Assembly: GCA_947629075.1 (NCBI GenBank) | Contig: CANRCI010000077.1 | Span: 1-5,710, forward strand | Direction: 5' to 3' | DNA from: an uncultured Bacilli bacterium | GTDB taxonomy: Bacteria; Bacillota_I; Bacilli_A; RF39; UBA660 | Length of the DNA stretch: 5,710 nt | Part shown: positions 4,347 through 5,710 of the stretch, piece by piece | Position numbering within the stretch: position 1 is the first letter of the stretch | How the letters are laid out: each line of letters opens with the position of its first letter | Translations under genes and position numbers: made by a program | Notes under the pieces: model-generated | What the model saw: only the letters and a program-made list of their open reading frames with translations | The model's database searches: none | Told to the model about the DNA's origin: nothing

Positions 4347-5336
4347 ATGCGAGATATTGGAATAGATTTGGGAACAGCTAATGTCCTTATATATGTTAAA
4401 GGTGAAGGTATTGTATTAAATGAACCATCAGTAATAGCTATTGATACAGAAAGCAAAAAAGTATTAGCAGTTGGTAATGAAGCTAACATAATGCTGGGAA
4501 GAACACCAGGTAAAGTAAAGATAATTAAACCGTTAAAAGATGGAGTAATTGCCGATTTTGATTATACTATTTCGATGTTAGAAGAGTTCATGAAAAAGGT
4601 TAGAGGTAAAGGCAAATTAAAAAAACCTAATATTTTAATCTGTTGTCCAGCCGAGATAACCCCAGTTGAAAAAAATGCTTTGCGTGAAGCAGCTGAAAAT
4701 TTGGGAGCTAAAAAAGTTATCATTGAGGAAGAACCCAAAGTAGCAGCTATTGGAGCTGGATTAGATATTGAAAGAGCTAGTGGTAATATGGTCATTGATA
4801 TTGGTGGAGGAACTACTGATATTGCTATTCTATCACTTGGTTCAATAGTTGCCAGTCGCTCTATAAAAGTAGCTGGAAATACTTTCGATCAAGCTATAAT
4901 CGATTACGTCAAAGATAAATACGATTTACTAATCGGTAGTAAAACAGCTGAAGAGATAAAAATCGATTTAGGTTGTGTATATAAACCGGATAAAGAAAAC
5001 AAAAAAGAAATAAAAGGTCGCAGTCTTACTAAAGGTATGCCTAAGACGATAAACATTAGTGAAAAAGAAGTATATGAAGCAATAATTCCTCAAGTTAATA
5101 AATTAGTTAAAGAGATAAAAAAAGTACTAGAAAGTTCACTTCCCGAATTAGCTAGTGATATATCTGATAATGGTATAACACTTACTGGTGGTGGGGCCTT
5201 ACTAAAAGGAATTCAAGAGTTTTTAGAATCTGAGATCAAGATTAATATCAATAAAGCTGATAGTCCACTTACTTGTGTAGCTGATGGATGTGGAGTATTG
5301 ATATCAGATAAGAACTTTAAAAATAAAGAACAATAA
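4347..5336 (+). CDS. mbl: Rod shape-determining actin homologue Mbl (MreB family)
   Basis: This 329-residue bacterial actin polymerises under the membrane and guides elongasome peptidoglycan synthesis. Nucleotide-site motifs appear in order: phosphate-1 GIDLGTANV (5-13), EEEPKVAAIGAG (127-138), phosphate-2 DIGGGTTDIA (151-160) and adenosine TGGGALLKG (280-288). The Mbl paralogue is favoured over MreB by TANVLI, by LICCP (97-101), and by adjacency to spoIIID, as in B. subtilis. The start at 4347 follows spoIIID by one base, with AAAGG (4337-4341) inside spoIIID; an upstream GTG at 4299 would add sixteen residues that only shadow conserved spoIIID codons. The N-terminus (MRDIGIDLG) lacks the Phe-Ala step of B. 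subtilis Mbl (MFARDIG), so the hydrophobic membrane-inserting residues are reduced. No good housekeeping promoter was found just upstream. Confidence 0.93.
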   Translation: MRDIGIDLGTANVLIYVKGEGIVLNEPSVIAIDTESKKVLAVGNEANIMLGRTPGKVKIIKPLKDGVIADFDYTISMLEEFMKKVRGKGKLKKPNILICCPAEITPVEKNALREAAENLGAKKVIIEEEPKVAAIGAGLDIERASGNMVIDIGGGTTDIAILSLGSIVASRSIKVAGNTFDQAIIDYVKDKYDLLIGSKTAEEIKIDLGCVYKPDKENKKEIKGRSLTKGMPKTINISEKEVYEAIIPQVNKLVKEIKKVLESSLPELASDISDNGITLTGGGALLKGIQEFLESEIKININKADSPLTCVADGCGVLISDKNFKNKEQ

Positions 5337-5358
5337 CACTATCTGGTGTTATTTTTTT
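5332..5358 (+). terminator. Intrinsic terminator after mbl
   Basis: A perfect eight-pair stem AATAACAC/GTGTTATT (5332-5339 with 5346-5353) has a six-base loop and a seven-T run at 5352-5358. The mbl stop codon TAA (5334-5336) is inside the left arm. It closes the rpiB-DUF1146-spoIIQ-spoIIID-mbl run. Confidence 0.85.
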
Positions 5359-5383
5359 GCTTTTTAAAACCATTAAATTGTTA

Positions 5384-5389
5384 TATAAT
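5384..5389 (+). promoter_or_regulatory. Putative -10 element of the tagO promoter
   Basis: A perfect TATAAT lies at 5384-5389 in the 73-base gap between mbl and tagO, downstream of the terminator. The -35 is weak (TTTTTA at 5361-5366, 17-base spacer). The start near 5396 would directly precede the AGAGGTGA ribosome binding site (5397-5404). Confidence 0.5.
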
Positions 5390-5409
5390 TGTTTTAAGAG
5401 GTGAGATGA

Positions 5410-5710
5410 ATGATTGATAATTATACTATGAATATAATTATAATAGTCATAAGTACTTTTGTGTTTTCAGCTATATTGATGCCATTGATGATTAAAATAG
5501 CTAATCATATTGGGGCGATCGACATTCCTAGAACGAGACATATTCATAAAAAGCCGATGCCTAAATTAGGGGGATTGGGAATATTCTTATCTTTTTTGAT
5601 CGGATATATGTTATTTGGTGTTCAGAGTTATCAGATGAATGCTATTCTAATTGGAAGTTTTATTATAATTTTAACAGGTATTATCGATGATATTAAACCG
5701 ATAAAATCTA
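5410..5710 (+). CDS. tagO: Polyprenyl-phosphate N-acetylglucosamine-1-phosphate transferase, TagO/WecA type (3' truncated by window)
   Basis: The first 100 codons of an integral membrane enzyme of the MraY/WecA/TagO family are present. TagO links GlcNAc-1-phosphate from UDP-GlcNAc to undecaprenyl phosphate, the first step of wall teichoic acid or other surface glycan synthesis. Visible are hydrophobic helices at about 8-29, 54-70 and 78-91; the cytoplasmic loop IDIPRTRHIHKKPMPKLGG (37-55), matching the family's DxPxxRxxHxxPxPxxGG pattern; and the magnesium-binding Asp93-Asp94 pair in GIIDDI. The pattern distinguishes it from MraY itself. The start at 5410 has AGAGGTGA (5397-5404) five bases upstream; an ATG at 5406 stops after three codons. 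WecA-like function for a non-teichoic glycan cannot be excluded without the rest of the locus. Confidence 0.9.
   Translation, partial: MIDNYTMNIIIIVISTFVFSAILMPLMIKIANHIGAIDIPRTRHIHKKPMPKLGGLGIFLSFLIGYMLFGVQSYQMNAILIGSFIIILTGIIDDIKPIKS

Noticed and set aside
1..5710. A defence island, mobile element, CRISPR array or other novel multi-gene system
   Set aside because: All genes fall into core metabolism, cell wall, ribosome or sporulation families, composition is even, and no direct repeats, transposase, integrase or repeat array were seen.

Overview
The window looks like chromosomal DNA from a low-GC, endospore-forming or recently spore-forming Firmicute of the Bacilli type. It is strongly A+T-rich, with TTA, AAA and ATA codons dominating. 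Every gene reads on the + strand with the standard code, and most starts are preceded by strong AGGAGG-like ribosome binding sites. It carries the Bacillus-type sporulation genes spoIIQ and spoIIID directly ahead of an mbl-type actin gene. I cannot name the species. No phage, IS element, CRISPR array, tRNA or rRNA is visible, and the region reads as core chromosome.

Layout: 1-200 is the 3' end of a class II fructose-bisphosphate aldolase gene. 240-1478 is murA, the first committed step of peptidoglycan synthesis. A short hairpin with a T-tract (1480-1507) follows, then 1519-2283, a membrane-anchored or secreted SGNH/GDSL hydrolase. A strong promoter directly after its stop drives rpmE (ribosomal protein L31, 2374-2583) through a short structured leader, ending in a terminator at 2595-2631. 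A second promoter starts a close-packed run: rpiB (2685-3143), a DUF1146/YwzB-like membrane protein (3136-3333), spoIIQ (3385-4035), spoIIID (4088-4345) and mbl (4347-5336), ending in a terminator at 5332-5358. A last promoter precedes the 5' end of a tagO/wecA-type polyprenyl-phosphate sugar-1-phosphate transferase (5410 to the window edge).

Function: four genes concern the envelope (murA, mbl, tagO and possibly the SGNH hydrolase). Two are sporulation genes of successive compartment-specific stages. SpoIIQ is the forespore half of the forespore-mother cell channel, and SpoIIID is the mother-cell regulator working with sigma-E. Putative promoters fit this: a sigma-F/G-like site before spoIIQ and a good sigma-E-like site before spoIIID. 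No convincing housekeeping promoter was found directly before mbl, so its growth-phase expression may come from the rpiB promoter.

Gene order resembles two Bacillus subtilis neighbourhoods brought together: fbaA-murAB-(rho)-rpmE, and ywlF(rpiB)-(atp operon)-ywzB-(murAA-spoIID)-spoIIQ-spoIIID-mbl, with rho, the ATP synthase operon, the second murA and spoIID absent here. I see no clearly new multi-gene system. The most interesting signals are regulatory and catalytic: a bulged hairpin leader on rpmE, a terminator abutting a ribosome binding site, compartment-specific promoters with very short leaders, a SpoIIQ LytM domain lacking a zinc-binding His, and an RpiB lacking its usual ring-opening His.
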